A stretch of 41,647 bases of DNA from Thermohalobaculum sp039030715 (GTDB lineage: Bacteria > Pseudomonadota > Alphaproteobacteria > Rhodobacterales > Rhodobacteraceae): positions 1 to 41,647 of the forward strand of contig JBCCDU010000037.1 in NCBI GenBank assembly GCA_039030715.1, given 5' to 3'. The translations under genes were made by a program, and so were the position numbers. Positions 15,164 through 23,012 of the stretch are shown piece after piece. Under the pieces are notes generated by a model, which saw only the letters and a program-made list of their open reading frames with translations, did no database searches and was not told the origin of the DNA. The stretch's first letter is position 1. Each line of letters opens with the position of its first letter.

Positions 15164-16848
15164 CTAAGAAACTGAGCGGCGGCCAGGCCGCGATCGAGGC
15201 GCTGAAGGCCGAGGGCACCTCCCATGTCTTCGGCCTGATCGGCTCGGCCACGATGGAGATGTTCGACGCGCTCTACGATGCCGAGGGAATCCGTTTCATC
15301 GGCGTGCATGACGAGCGTACAGGCACTCATATGGCGGATGGTTTCGCCCGTGCCTCGGGCCGCGCAGGCGTCGTTCTGGCCGGGCAGAACGGGCCGGGAG
15401 CCACCAATCTGGTGACCGGCCTCGCGCAGGCGAAAGCGGCGTTCTCGCCGGTCGTCTCCATCGCCGGAATGCTGGCCCAGGGCCATATCTACCGCGATGC
15501 GTTTCAGGAGGTGGACCAGCAATCGCTCTTCACCCCGGTCACGAAGAAGACCTGGACCGCCCCCTCCGCCGACCGTGTGCCGGAACTGTTTCGCGAGGCG
15601 TTCCGCACCGCGCTTTGCCCCCGCCGGGGCCCGGTGCATCTGAACCTGCCCCGCGACGTGCTGGCCGCCCAGGCCGACTTCGACGCCCCACAGGCACCCG
15701 AAACCTATCGCAACATGTCCGTCCCGGCGGCCCATCCGGACGCGATTGCCCAGGCCGCGAAACGCCTGGCCCAGGCCGAACGCCCGGTGATCGTCGCGGG
15801 CGGCGGCATCAAGACCACCGGTGGGCACGGGGCTGCCTGTGCGCTGGCCGAGGCGCTGGATTGCCCCATCGTCACCTCGCCCGGCCACGGCGACGCGATC
15901 CCCTTCGGTCATCCGCTGAACGCCGGCCAAATGGGTCCGCGCGGCAATGCGGTCGCCTCGCGCCTGGTGAAACAGGCCGATGTGATCCTGGCGCTTGGCA
16001 CGCGGCTCGGCTTCAACTCCACCTTCTACAGCTACGACAACATCAACCGAGACGCGGCGATCATTCAGGTGGAAATCGAGCCCACCGCCATCGGGCGGTT
16101 CTTCCCGGTCGAAATCGGTATCTGGGCCGACGCGCCCACCGCAGCCGGACAACTGACCGAGGCCCTGCACCTCCTCGGCCAGCGCGCTGCACTGGAAAGC
16201 TGGACCCAGCAGTTCCAGGCGGACCGCACAGCCCTCCTCGCCGCCCGCGATGCCGACGCGGTCGAGAGCCACCCGACCCAACCCTCCGGTCTGTTCAAGG
16301 AATTGCGCCGGGTGCTGCCGCGCGAGGCCGCGATCACCATGGATGCGGGCACGCTCTGCCTCCAGGCCACCGACGCGCTGAACTACTGGACGCCCGGCAG
16401 TCTTTTCACCCCGCTCGATTTCGGGCTGGTGGGGTTTTCGTTCGCCTGCGGCCTTGGCGTGAAATGCGCGAGGCCCGAACGCCCGGTGGTCAGCCTGATG
16501 GGCGATGGCGGTTTCGGCATGACGATCAGCGAGCTGTCCACCGCCGTCGATCACGGCATAAACACGGTCACCATCGTCATGAACAACCAATGCTGGGGGG
16601 CGGAAAAGGCCTATCAGCGCGACTTCTTCAACGGGCGCTATATCGGCGCGGATGTTTCGAGCCCGCCCTTCGACGAGGCCGCCCGGCTCTACGGCGCAGA
16701 GGGCTTTCGCGCCGACCGGCTGGCCGACGTGGCGCCTGCGGTCGAAGCCGCCCTCGCCAGCGACAAGCCCGCGGTGGTCGATGTGGCGGTGGACCCGGCG
16801 GCGCTCTACTCGTTCCGGCGCGACAGCTTCAAGCACCGGGGCGGCTGA
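15160..16848 (+). CDS. ThDP-dependent enzyme, sulfoacetaldehyde acetyltransferase/acetolactate synthase-like
   Basis: 562 residues in the three-domain ThDP arrangement. The catalytic Glu is in GVHDERTGTHMADGFARASG, followed by NGPGATNLVTGLAQ and FQEVDQQSLFTPVTKK, a central domain with VIVAGGGIKTTGG and ALGTRLGFNSTFYSY, and the ThDP/Mg2+ motif GDGGFGMT ending at MNNQ. The N-terminal FGLIGSA and the GTRL/IIQVEIEP region recall Xsc more than IlvB, but neither identity is certain. It likely decarboxylates or condenses a 2-oxo acid or aldehyde at the end of the pathway. It is the last gene of the operon and converges on the urtE remnant with three bases between. Confidence 0.85.
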   Translation: MTKKLSGGQAAIEALKAEGTSHVFGLIGSATMEMFDALYDAEGIRFIGVHDERTGTHMADGFARASGRAGVVLAGQNGPGATNLVTGLAQAKAAFSPVVSIAGMLAQGHIYRDAFQEVDQQSLFTPVTKKTWTAPSADRVPELFREAFRTALCPRRGPVHLNLPRDVLAAQADFDAPQAPETYRNMSVPAAHPDAIAQAAKRLAQAERPVIVAGGGIKTTGGHGAACALAEALDCPIVTSPGHGDAIPFGHPLNAGQMGPRGNAVASRLVKQADVILALGTRLGFNSTFYSYDNINRDAAIIQVEIEPTAIGRFFPVEIGIWADAPTAAGQLTEALHLLGQRAALESWTQQFQADRTALLAARDADAVESHPTQPSGLFKELRRVLPREAAITMDAGTLCLQATDALNYWTPGSLFTPLDFGLVGFSFACGLGVKCARPERPVVSLMGDGGFGMTISELSTAVDHGINTVTIVMNNQCWGAEKAYQRDFFNGRYIGADVSSPPFDEAARLYGAEGFRADRLADVAPAVEAALASDKPAVVDVAVDPAALYSFRRDSFKHRGG

Positions 16849-16851
16849 GCC

Positions 16852-17244
16852 TCAGAAGGAGACCAGCGCCGAGGCCCGCTCCGCCGACAGATCCGCGCGC
16901 GGCCACTCCATCACCACGGCGCCGCAATCCAGCACGACCACATCGTCGGCCAGTTCCCAGGCGAATTCGAAATACTGTTCCACCAGCACGGGGAAGAGCG
17001 TGAACACCTCTTCGGGCACATGGCGCTACTCGCGCGGTAGCCCGGCAAATCCGGTCTCCAGATTCACGCGCACGATCAGCAGCGGGAAAATCTCGCACCC
17101 CTGGGACACATAGGCGATCCCGCGCCTCGCCCCTTCCGAAGGGCGCAGAGCGGCACCATTCTCTCACTCCCATGCAATTCCGCCGCTTGAAACGGTCTGC
17201 TGCCCCGCAATGAGGCGCATCAGCGAGGTCTTGCCGGCCCCGTC
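16852..17244 (-). pseudogene. urtE: urtE remnant (urea ABC transporter ATPase), two stops and deletions
   Basis: One frame holds DGAGKTSLMRLIAGQQTVSSGG (Walker A region, N-terminus missing), then GIAYVSQGCEIFPLLIV with NLETGF, then EEVFTLFPVL joined directly to VEQYFEFAWELADD and the C-terminus. These blocks follow UrtE order, but a TGA (17164-17166) and a TAG (17026-17028) interrupt them, and the part with the signature and Walker B motifs is deleted. It is joined in frame to the urtD remnant at LGR/DGAGK. It cannot make an ATPase. Confidence 0.85.
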
Positions 17245-17755
17245 GCGCCCCAGATAGGTTTCGATCACACGCGGATCGGCGCTCACATGATCTACGAGCC
17301 TTCGGACAGGACCGAACCCCTCGTGCAGCACAGTCACCTCCACATCCAGGGCGCGGACGAAGTCCATGTCATGTTTCACCACCATAATGGTGTGCCCGCC
17401 AGCGATCCGGCGCAGCAGGTCGGCGGTGTGCATCGTCTCTGCATCGGTCATGCCCCGCCGCCGGGTCGTCCACCATCAGCACCTTGGGATCCTGGGCCAG
17501 CAGCATCCCGATCTCCAGCCATTGCTTTTGCCCATGGCTAGATCGGCGGCCAGGTCGTGGCGCCGTTCCTCCAGGCGGATGGTTGCCAGGATTTCGGCAA
17601 CGCGGCTCTCCTCCGCCGCCTGGAGCCGCGCCCGCAGCGTCTCCCAAACCGACCGTTTGCCGGCAAGCGAGAGCATGATGTTGTCCGCCACGCTCTGGGT
17701 CTCGAACACCGTCGGTTTCTGGAATTTGCGCCCGATGCCCAGCCGCGAGGTGACG
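17245..17755 (-). pseudogene. urtD: urtD remnant (urea ABC transporter ATPase), N-terminus lost, frameshifted
   Basis: Starts in the middle of UrtD (RKFQKPTVFETQSVADNI), fused in frame to urtC, so the Walker A part is gone. SHGQKQWLEIGMLLAQDPKVLMVDDPAAG is in a second frame and MTDAETMHTADLLRRIAGGHTIMVVKHDMDF up to VIETYLGR in a third. One shift lies near 17530 (a base missing in the LSHGQ codons) and one near 17455 (an extra G in a G-run). Typical UrtD has SHGQKQWLEIGM followed by DEP, here decayed to DDP. Confidence 0.88.
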
Positions 17756-18160
17756 GCCACCCGGCAGATCACGAAGCCCAGCGCCAGGGCGGACCCGGCA
17801 AACACCGCCGCCCGCGTCGCGTCGGCGCGCAGGTCGATGCCCAGCACGTCGTTGAAATCGGTCAGCCCGTTATTGCCGCCGAACCCCATATCGCTGCGGA
17901 AGAAGGCCAGCACCAGGGCATAGTTCAGCGCCTGGATGATGATGCTCAGATAGACCCCCGTCACCCGGGTGTGAAACGCCAGATAGCCGAAGGTAAAGGC
18001 CAGCAGCCCCGGCACCGCCACCACCATCAGACAGGCGGACCAGAACAGGTCGAACCCCTGCCAGAACCAGGGCGGCTCCTCCCAGTTCAGGAACACCATG
18101 AAATCGGGCATAATCGGATCACCATAGGATCCGCGCGGCTCGATCTCGCGTATCAAAAGG
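17756..18160 (-). pseudogene. urtC: urtC remnant (urea ABC transporter permease), both ends lost
   Basis: About 135 residues of the UrtC interior: PDFMVFLNWEEPPWFWQGFD, FGYLAFHTRVTGVYLSIIIQ, and RSDMGFGGNNGLTDFNDVLG, which is highly characteristic of UrtC, ending near CRVAVTS. The first third and the last half of the permease are deleted. The left junction passes in frame into urtD through SRLGIGRKF, and the right junction cuts into urtA. No urtB sequence remains between urtA and urtC. Confidence 0.88.
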
Positions 18161-18723
18161 CATGCCAATCCTCGATAAAGGTGTCATTGGCATCGCTCTC
18201 GGCGCTCATGAAATAATTCCAGGCCCGCCAGCACCCAGCGCTCGACATCTTCCTCGTCCATCAGGTGATCCGCCGCCGGGATCGCCTGCTGGTTCGGCGC
18301 GGCCCCGGTATAGAAGACGTTGCGCTGACTCTCCTCGCCTTCGTATTGCACGGGGCAGAACAGGATCGAGTTCAACTCGTCAAAGACTGGCAGCACCGAT
18401 TTCCGGCTGATCGGTGTACAGGCCCAAAGACCGCCGCGATCTCGTTAACCTCGATCAACGCGCGCGCCTTCTCGGCAAAAGGCTGCCAGTCCGAGGCCGG
18501 GTGAACCACCAGCTCCCACATCTTGCCCAGAAGTCCACCTTCCTCGTTCTGCTTCTCGATCAGCATCAGCATGACGTCTTTGAGAGTCGTCTCGGAGATC
18601 GCCATCGTGCCAGACACCGAGCGCAAAACCCCGACCTTGATCGTCTCCTCGGCCTGCGCCGTGGCGCCGAGGGCACCGGCCAGCGCCGCGCCCAGCATGA
18701 GTTCCCGGAATGTGTGCGTTCAT
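18161..18723 (-). pseudogene. urtA: urtA remnant (urea-binding protein), frameshifts and internal deletion
   Basis: Pieces in order: leader LGAALAGALGATAQA, then EETIKVGVLRSVSGTMAISE and LKDVMLMLIEKQNEEGGLLG, unmistakably UrtA. A frameshift near 18421 separates this from VLPVFDELNSILFCPVQYEG and FYTGAAPNQQAIPA. After WVLAG (about 18218) the sequence jumps by deletion and frame change to WNYFMSAESDAND, and the gene is cut after EDWHA. The signal-peptide start is also out of frame with the nearest upstream ATG (18723). It cannot encode a working binding protein. Confidence 0.9.
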
Positions 18724-19142
18724 CTTCTCCCATGCGGCGAAGGACTGCGTTCAGCGCGGGGTCTTGCCTCGTTCGACCGATCAGCACAGGTCATTCCCCG
18801 CGGCTTCGGTTGCAAACCGTGTGGCGGCTGGGAAGATTGCTGCGTCGACCCGTCGTCACACACCCCTTCGCCTTCCCCGCCAGCCTGCTGCTGACCGGTC
18901 CGGCTCACGGGTCACGTGATGCTGCACCGGAAAAAGATCGCAGGCGAAAGAGATCGCACTATGCACAATTACATTTGAGCGCCTATTTGATGAACATTTT
19001 GAGGATGATTGACGCCAATTTTTGTGCAAAATTCAGGTTTCTTTGGACAGATCGCTGAATTTCAGTTGCCGCCCGGCGCCGCGCATGGTCGCCTTGCGAC
19101 TCGAAACGGCAGACGCGCCAGGCAGGCGCAAGTATCGGAAGC
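18724..19142. other. Spacer between urtA remnant and ureD: no gene seen; AT-rich promoter zone with inverted repeat
   Basis: 419 bases without a convincing gene. The part from about 18958 to 19070 is clearly richer in A and T than its surroundings and probably holds the ureD operon promoter. It contains AAATTCAG (19029-19036) and CTGAATTT (19055-19062), a perfect 8-bp inverted repeat with an 18-base spacer, about 80 bases before the ureD start. It could be a nitrogen-control operator or a leader hairpin. No sigma-54 -24/-12 pair was found by eye. Confidence 0.5.
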
Positions 19143-19997
19143 ATGCTCACAACGATCCAGCGTCAGACCCCGTCCAGCAGCCGAGCCACGCAGCCCCGCG
19201 CACGGGGCGAGGTGCGTGTGGCTGCGCGTCGGCGCGAGGGCGATACGGCGCTGGCCAAGCTTTACCAGGCGGGCTCGGCCAAGGCGCTCTTTCCCCGCAA
19301 CCATCAGGACATGGCAGGGGGCGCACTGACCGCCGTGCTGCTCAACACGGCAGGTGGGATCACGGGCGGCGACCGCTTTGCATGGGCCGCGCGGGCCGAC
19401 GGCGGCGCGCACCTGACCCTCAGCACCCAGACCGCCGAGCGTGCCTATCGCGCGCTGCCGGGCGAGACGGGGCAGGTCACGACAAGACTCACTGCCGCCG
19501 CAGGCGCGACCCTGCACTGGCTGCCGCAGGAGACGATCCTGTATGACCGCGCGGCGCTGATCCGGCGGCTGGACGTGGATCTGGCCCCCGATGCCACCCT
19601 GCTGGCGGTGGAGCCCATCGTCTTCGGTCGCCATGCGATGGGCGAGACGCTGGGCGCCCTCCGCTTCGCCGACCATTGGCGGGTGCGCCGGGGCGGACAG
19701 CTCGTCTATGCCGACAGCCTACGCCTCGACGGCGACGCTGCGGCAACCCTCGCGCGGCCCGGCACGCTCGACGGCGCGGGGGCAATGGCCAGCCTGCTGC
19801 TGGTCAGCCCCGACGCCGAACGCTTGCTCGACCGACTACGCGAATTGTTGCCTGCCAGTGCGGGCGCCAGTTGCCCACGCGCGGGCCTCCTCACCGCCCG
19901 TATCCTGGCTCCCAGCGGCTTCGACCTGCGCCGCCACCTGATCCCGATGCTGGAGCTTTTGCGCGGTGGCCCCCTGCCCCAAGTCTGGAAGATCTGA
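19143..19997 (+). CDS. ureD: Urease accessory protein UreD (UreH)
   Basis: 284 residues, normal length. Recognised by LYQAGSAKALFPRN, AVLLNTAGGITGGDRF, QTAERAYRA, WLPQETILYDRAAL and ADHWRVRRGG(Q)LVYADSLRL. UreD binds apo-urease and, with UreF and UreG, forms the activation complex that delivers Ni2+ and CO2 to the active site. It is the first gene of the urease operon, and its stop lies three bases before ureA. The ATG at 19143 has only a weak GGAAG-like site immediately upstream. Confidence 0.95.
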   Translation: MLTTIQRQTPSSSRATQPRARGEVRVAARRREGDTALAKLYQAGSAKALFPRNHQDMAGGALTAVLLNTAGGITGGDRFAWAARADGGAHLTLSTQTAERAYRALPGETGQVTTRLTAAAGATLHWLPQETILYDRAALIRRLDVDLAPDATLLAVEPIVFGRHAMGETLGALRFADHWRVRRGGQLVYADSLRLDGDAAATLARPGTLDGAGAMASLLLVSPDAERLLDRLRELLPASAGASCPRAGLLTARILAPSGFDLRRHLIPMLELLRGGPLPQVWKI

Positions 19998-20000
19998 ACC

Positions 20001-20303
20001 ATGCAGCTCACCCCCCGCGAGAAAGACAAGCTGTTGATCTCGATGGCCGCTATGGTGGCCCGCAACCGCCTCGACCGCGGCGTGAAGCTGAACCACCCGG
20101 AAGCCATCGCGCTGATCACTGATTTCGTGGTGGAGGGCGCCCGCGACGGCCGCACGGTCGCCGACCTGATGGAGGCCGGCGCCCATGTCATCACCGCCGA
20201 ACAATGTATGCAGGGCGTGCCCCAGATGATCCACGACGTTCAGGTCGAAGCGACCTTTCCCGATGGCACCAAGCTGGTGACCGTTCACCAGCCGATCCGA
20301 TGA
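20001..20303 (+). CDS. ureA: Urease gamma subunit
   Basis: 100 residues, the exact usual size. It starts MQLTPREKDKLL and contains RNRLDRGVKLNHPEAIALITDFVVEGARDGRTVADLM and FPDGTKLVTVHQPI. UreA is the small structural subunit of the (UreABC)3 nickel enzyme that hydrolyses urea to ammonia and carbamate in the cytoplasm. Its stop overlaps the ATG of a 63-codon frame that bridges to ureB. Confidence 0.97.
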   Translation: MQLTPREKDKLLISMAAMVARNRLDRGVKLNHPEAIALITDFVVEGARDGRTVADLMEAGAHVITAEQCMQGVPQMIHDVQVEATFPDGTKLVTVHQPIR

Positions 20304-20491
20304 CCGATATCGCCATCCGTTCCGACCCTGTCCCGGACTTGATCCGGGACCTTGGGCGTGCGGTTTCAACCCGCGCAAATCGCGGTAGATCCGAGTTAAT
20401 CGACAAATCGCGCGACAAAGTCGCGTATTTTGTCGCGCCGCATGTCGCGTATCTCCGCACAGCAAATCCAGCCGCAGGAGCCCCCCGATGA
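20300..20491 (+). CDS. Small bridging ORF between ureA and ureB, partly REP-derived
   Basis: 63 codons from ATG 20300 (ATGA with the ureA stop) to TGA 20491 (ATGA with the ureB start). It joins the two urease genes by overlaps on both sides. Its start, MTDIAIRSDPVPDLIRDLG, is the translation of the palindromic repeat at 20330-20350, and the middle covers a second hairpin. No family is recognised. It may be only a repeat insertion that happens to stay open, keeping ribosomes moving from ureA to ureB, rather than a functional protein. Other genomes usually have ureA and ureB close together or with an unrelated gene between. Confidence 0.4.
   Translation: MTDIAIRSDPVPDLIRDLGRAVSTRANRGRSELIDKSRDKVAYFVAPHVAYLRTANPAAGAPR
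20330..20350. repeat. REP-like palindrome, copy 1 (ureA-ureB gap)
   Basis: GTCCCGGA (20330-20337), loop CTTGA, TCCGGGAC (20343-20350). The core, including flanking CT and CT, is repeated at 28128-28152 with an A-T to G-C compensatory exchange. This type of palindrome is common in alphaproteobacterial intergenic DNA. Confidence 0.8.
20410..20438. repeat. Inverted repeat, 10-bp arms
   Basis: GCGCGACAAA (20410-20419) and TTTGTCGCGC (20429-20438) with a 9-base spacer that carries another GTCGCG. It is a stable mRNA hairpin in the ureA-ureB gap, a candidate processing or stability element that could set different amounts of ureDA and ureBCEFG. Confidence 0.6.
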
Positions 20492-20793
20492 TCCCTGGAG
20501 AAATCCTCTGCGCCGATGGCGAGATCCTCCTAAACGAGGGCCGCGAGGCGATCACACTGATGGTCGCCAACACCGGCGACCGCCCCGTTCAGGTCGGCAG
20601 CCACTATCATTTCTACGAGACCAACGAAGCGCTAGACTTCGACCGGGAAGCCGCCCGAGGCACCCGCCTGGACATCCCCGCGGGCACCGCGGTCCGGTTC
20701 GAACCGGGCCAAAGCCGCGAGGTCCAACTGATCCCGCTCAGCGGCGCGCGACAGATTTTTGGGTTCAATCGGAAGGTGATGGGAGATCTTTGA
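20488..20793 (+). CDS. ureB: Urease beta subunit
   Basis: 101 residues. It begins MIPGEILCADGEI and has the family segments VANTGDRPVQVGSHYHFYETN, LDIPAGTAVRFEPGQ and GFNRKVMG. It is a structural subunit of urease that packs against UreC. The ATG at 20488 has a good AGGAG site seven bases upstream. Its stop shares one base with the ATG of the next, unrelated gene. Confidence 0.97.
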   Translation: MIPGEILCADGEILLNEGREAITLMVANTGDRPVQVGSHYHFYETNEALDFDREAARGTRLDIPAGTAVRFEPGQSREVQLIPLSGARQIFGFNRKVMGDL

Positions 20794-21284
20794 TGGCACG
20801 GATTGCCGCAGACTTCGCATTTGAGGAATATCGCGCCCTGCGTGAAGAGATCATCGTACATATCCATTCGCTAGACCGAACGGTGTCGCGCACCGTGGTA
20901 CTCGTCGGATCCATCTACCTGCTCGCGATTGCGACCAAGCTGACGGTGCCAGGCCTGGGCAGTTTCTCGGTCTCAACCGAAGCCGCCCTCATCGCATCTC
21001 TCGTGCCCGTCGCGATCGTCCATATCGCCCGCAAGAACTTCGAAGCAACCGTGGCGGTGACGCGCGAACTTGGAAAATATCTTTCTGAGGTAGAGGTTTA
21101 CGCCTACGCGCATCACGACAGCGACTTGCCATTCACAACGCCGAGCGGCTGGGAAACACGTCTTCGCAATGAGACCTGGCCTGACCCCGAAGTTCATCGC
21201 AGTCAGTTCTGGAAGGGCTTTCAAATCTTTACAATTCTGGTCAGTGCCACGCTCCTTGGCGGCCTTTTCGTCAATCCAATCTGA
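20793..21284 (+). CDS. Unrecognised membrane protein between ureB and ureC
   Basis: 163 residues, no family recognised. Two hydrophobic segments lie near the middle (TVVLVGSIYLLAIATKL; STEAALIASLVPVAIVHIA) and one at the C-terminus (FQIFTILVSATLLGGLFV). The rest is charged, with HIHSLDRTVSR before the first helix and EVEVYAYAHHD in the soluble part. The TGATG overlap with ureB means it is translated with urease. Base composition is less GC-rich than in ureC. It could be a urea or ammonium permeability aid, but the helix number is too small for known urea channels (UreI, Yut). It may also simply be an insertion. Confidence 0.75.
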   Translation: MARIAADFAFEEYRALREEIIVHIHSLDRTVSRTVVLVGSIYLLAIATKLTVPGLGSFSVSTEAALIASLVPVAIVHIARKNFEATVAVTRELGKYLSEVEVYAYAHHDSDLPFTTPSGWETRLRNETWPDPEVHRSQFWKGFQIFTILVSATLLGGLFVNPI

Positions 21285-21308
21285 AGCCCGCTTACGCGGA
21301 GGTTTGTA

Positions 21309-23012
21309 TTGTCCACATCCATCCCCCGACCGACCTATACCGCAATGTTCGGCCCGACCACCGGTGACCGGGTGCGCCTGGCCGATACCGAGCTGTTTAT
21401 CGAAGTAGAACAAGATTTTACGACCTATGGCGAGGAGGTGAAGTTCGGCGGCGGCAAGGTCATCCGCGACGGGATGGGGCAATCCCAGACCACCCGGGCG
21501 GACGGCGCCGTGGACACCGTCATCACCAATGCGCTGATCCTAGACCATACCGGCATCTACAAGGCCGATGTCGGTCTGCGCGACGGGCGCATCCACAAGA
21601 TCGGCAAGGCGGGCAATCCGGATACACAGCCAGGCGTCGATATCGTCATCGGCCCCGGCACCGAAGCCATTGCGGGGGAAGGGAAAATCCTGACTGCGGG
21701 CGGCTTTGACGCGCATATCCACTTCATCTGTCCGCAGCAGGTGGAGGACGCGCTGCATTCCGGCATCACCACCATGCTGGGGGGCGGCACCGGGCCCGCC
21801 CATGGCACGCTCGCCACCACCTGCACGCCGGGGCCCTGGCATATCGGGCGGATGCTGCAGGCGCTGGATGCGTTTCCGATGAATTTCGGACTCTCAGGCA
21901 AGGGGAATGCCTCGCAGCCCGCAGCGCTGGAGGAGATGGTGCGGGGCGGCGCCTGCGCGTTGAAGCTGCATGAGGATTGGGGGACGACGCCCGGCGCCAT
22001 CGATTGCTGCCTTTCGGTCGCCGACGCAATGGACGTGCAGGTGATGATCCACACCGACACGCTGAACGAAAGCGGGTTCGTGGAGAACACCGTCGCCGCC
22101 ATGAAAGGCCGCACCATCCATGCCTTCCACACCGAAGGCGCAGGCGGCGGCCATGCCCCTGATATCATTAAGGTTTGCGGGCTGGACCATGTGATCCCCT
22201 CCTCCACCAACCCCACGCGCCCCTTCACCGTGAACACGTTGGAGGAGCATCTGGATATGCTGATGGTGTGCCACCACCTGGACAAGTCGATCCCGGAGGA
22301 TGTCGCCTTCGCCGAAAGCCGGATCCGGCGCGAAACCATCGCGGCCGAGGATATCCTGCACGATATGGGCGCTTTCTCGATCATCGCCTCGGACAGTCAG
22401 GCCATGGGCCGCGTGGGAGAGGTCGCAATCCGCACCTGGCAGACCGCCGACAAGATGAAGCGCCAGCGCGGGCGGCTGGCGGAGGAGACCGGCGACAACG
22501 ACAACTTCCGCGCCCGGCGCTACATCGCGAAATACACCATCAACCCGGCGATTGCCCATGGGATGAGCCACGAGATCGGCAGCGTGGAGGAGGGCAAACG
22601 CGCGGATCTCTGCCTCTGGAACCCCGCGTTTTTCGGCGTGAAGCCCGAAATGGTGCTGATCGGCGGCACGATTGCCTGTGCCCAGATGGGCGATCCGAAC
22701 GCCTCGATCCCAACACCACAACCGGTCTATACCCGCCCGATGTTCGGCGCCTATGGCCGGTCGCTGGAACGCTCCTCCGTCACCTTCGTGAGCGCGGCGG
22801 CGGAGGGGATCGGCCAAAGCCTGGGGCTGGCGAAGGACACTGTCGCGGTGAAGACCTGCCGCGATATCTCGAAGGCCTCGATGGTGCTGAACAATGCAAC
22901 GCCCGAAATCGAGGTGCATCCCGAAACCTACGAGGTCCGCGCGAATGGCGAGCTTCTGACCTGCGAACCGGCGGAGGTGCTGCCCATGGCGCAGCGCTAC
23001 TTCCTGTTCTGA
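21309..23012 (+). CDS. ureC: Urease alpha (catalytic) subunit
   Basis: 567 residues, normal length. Start TTG at 21309 with GGAGG six bases upstream; translation begins STSIPRPTYTAMFGPTTGDRVRL. Active-site features are present: GGFDAHIHFICPQQ (Ni-binding His pair), ALKLHEDWG with the carbamylated Lys at residue 219, MIHTDTLNESG, and the mobile flap with VCHHLDKSIPEDVAFAESRIR (His pair 322/323). The enzyme appears intact. It sits in the cytoplasm and hydrolyses urea. It shares one base with the next gene (TGATG). Confidence 0.97.
   Translation: MSTSIPRPTYTAMFGPTTGDRVRLADTELFIEVEQDFTTYGEEVKFGGGKVIRDGMGQSQTTRADGAVDTVITNALILDHTGIYKADVGLRDGRIHKIGKAGNPDTQPGVDIVIGPGTEAIAGEGKILTAGGFDAHIHFICPQQVEDALHSGITTMLGGGTGPAHGTLATTCTPGPWHIGRMLQALDAFPMNFGLSGKGNASQPAALEEMVRGGACALKLHEDWGTTPGAIDCCLSVADAMDVQVMIHTDTLNESGFVENTVAAMKGRTIHAFHTEGAGGGHAPDIIKVCGLDHVIPSSTNPTRPFTVNTLEEHLDMLMVCHHLDKSIPEDVAFAESRIRRETIAAEDILHDMGAFSIIASDSQAMGRVGEVAIRTWQTADKMKRQRGRLAEETGDNDNFRARRYIAKYTINPAIAHGMSHEIGSVEEGKRADLCLWNPAFFGVKPEMVLIGGTIACAQMGDPNASIPTPQPVYTRPMFGAYGRSLERSSVTFVSAAAEGIGQSLGLAKDTVAVKTCRDISKASMVLNNATPEIEVHPETYEVRANGELLTCEPAEVLPMAQRYFLF

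Noticed and set aside
17476..18168. A single intact ABC permease-ATPase fusion protein
   Set aside because: The frame joins the middle of UrtC to the middle of UrtD without Walker A and then runs out of frame; it is a deletion product, not a designed fusion.
20330..20350. Transcription terminator between ureA and ureB
   Set aside because: No T-run follows, and ureB-ureG belong to the same operon with coupled starts.
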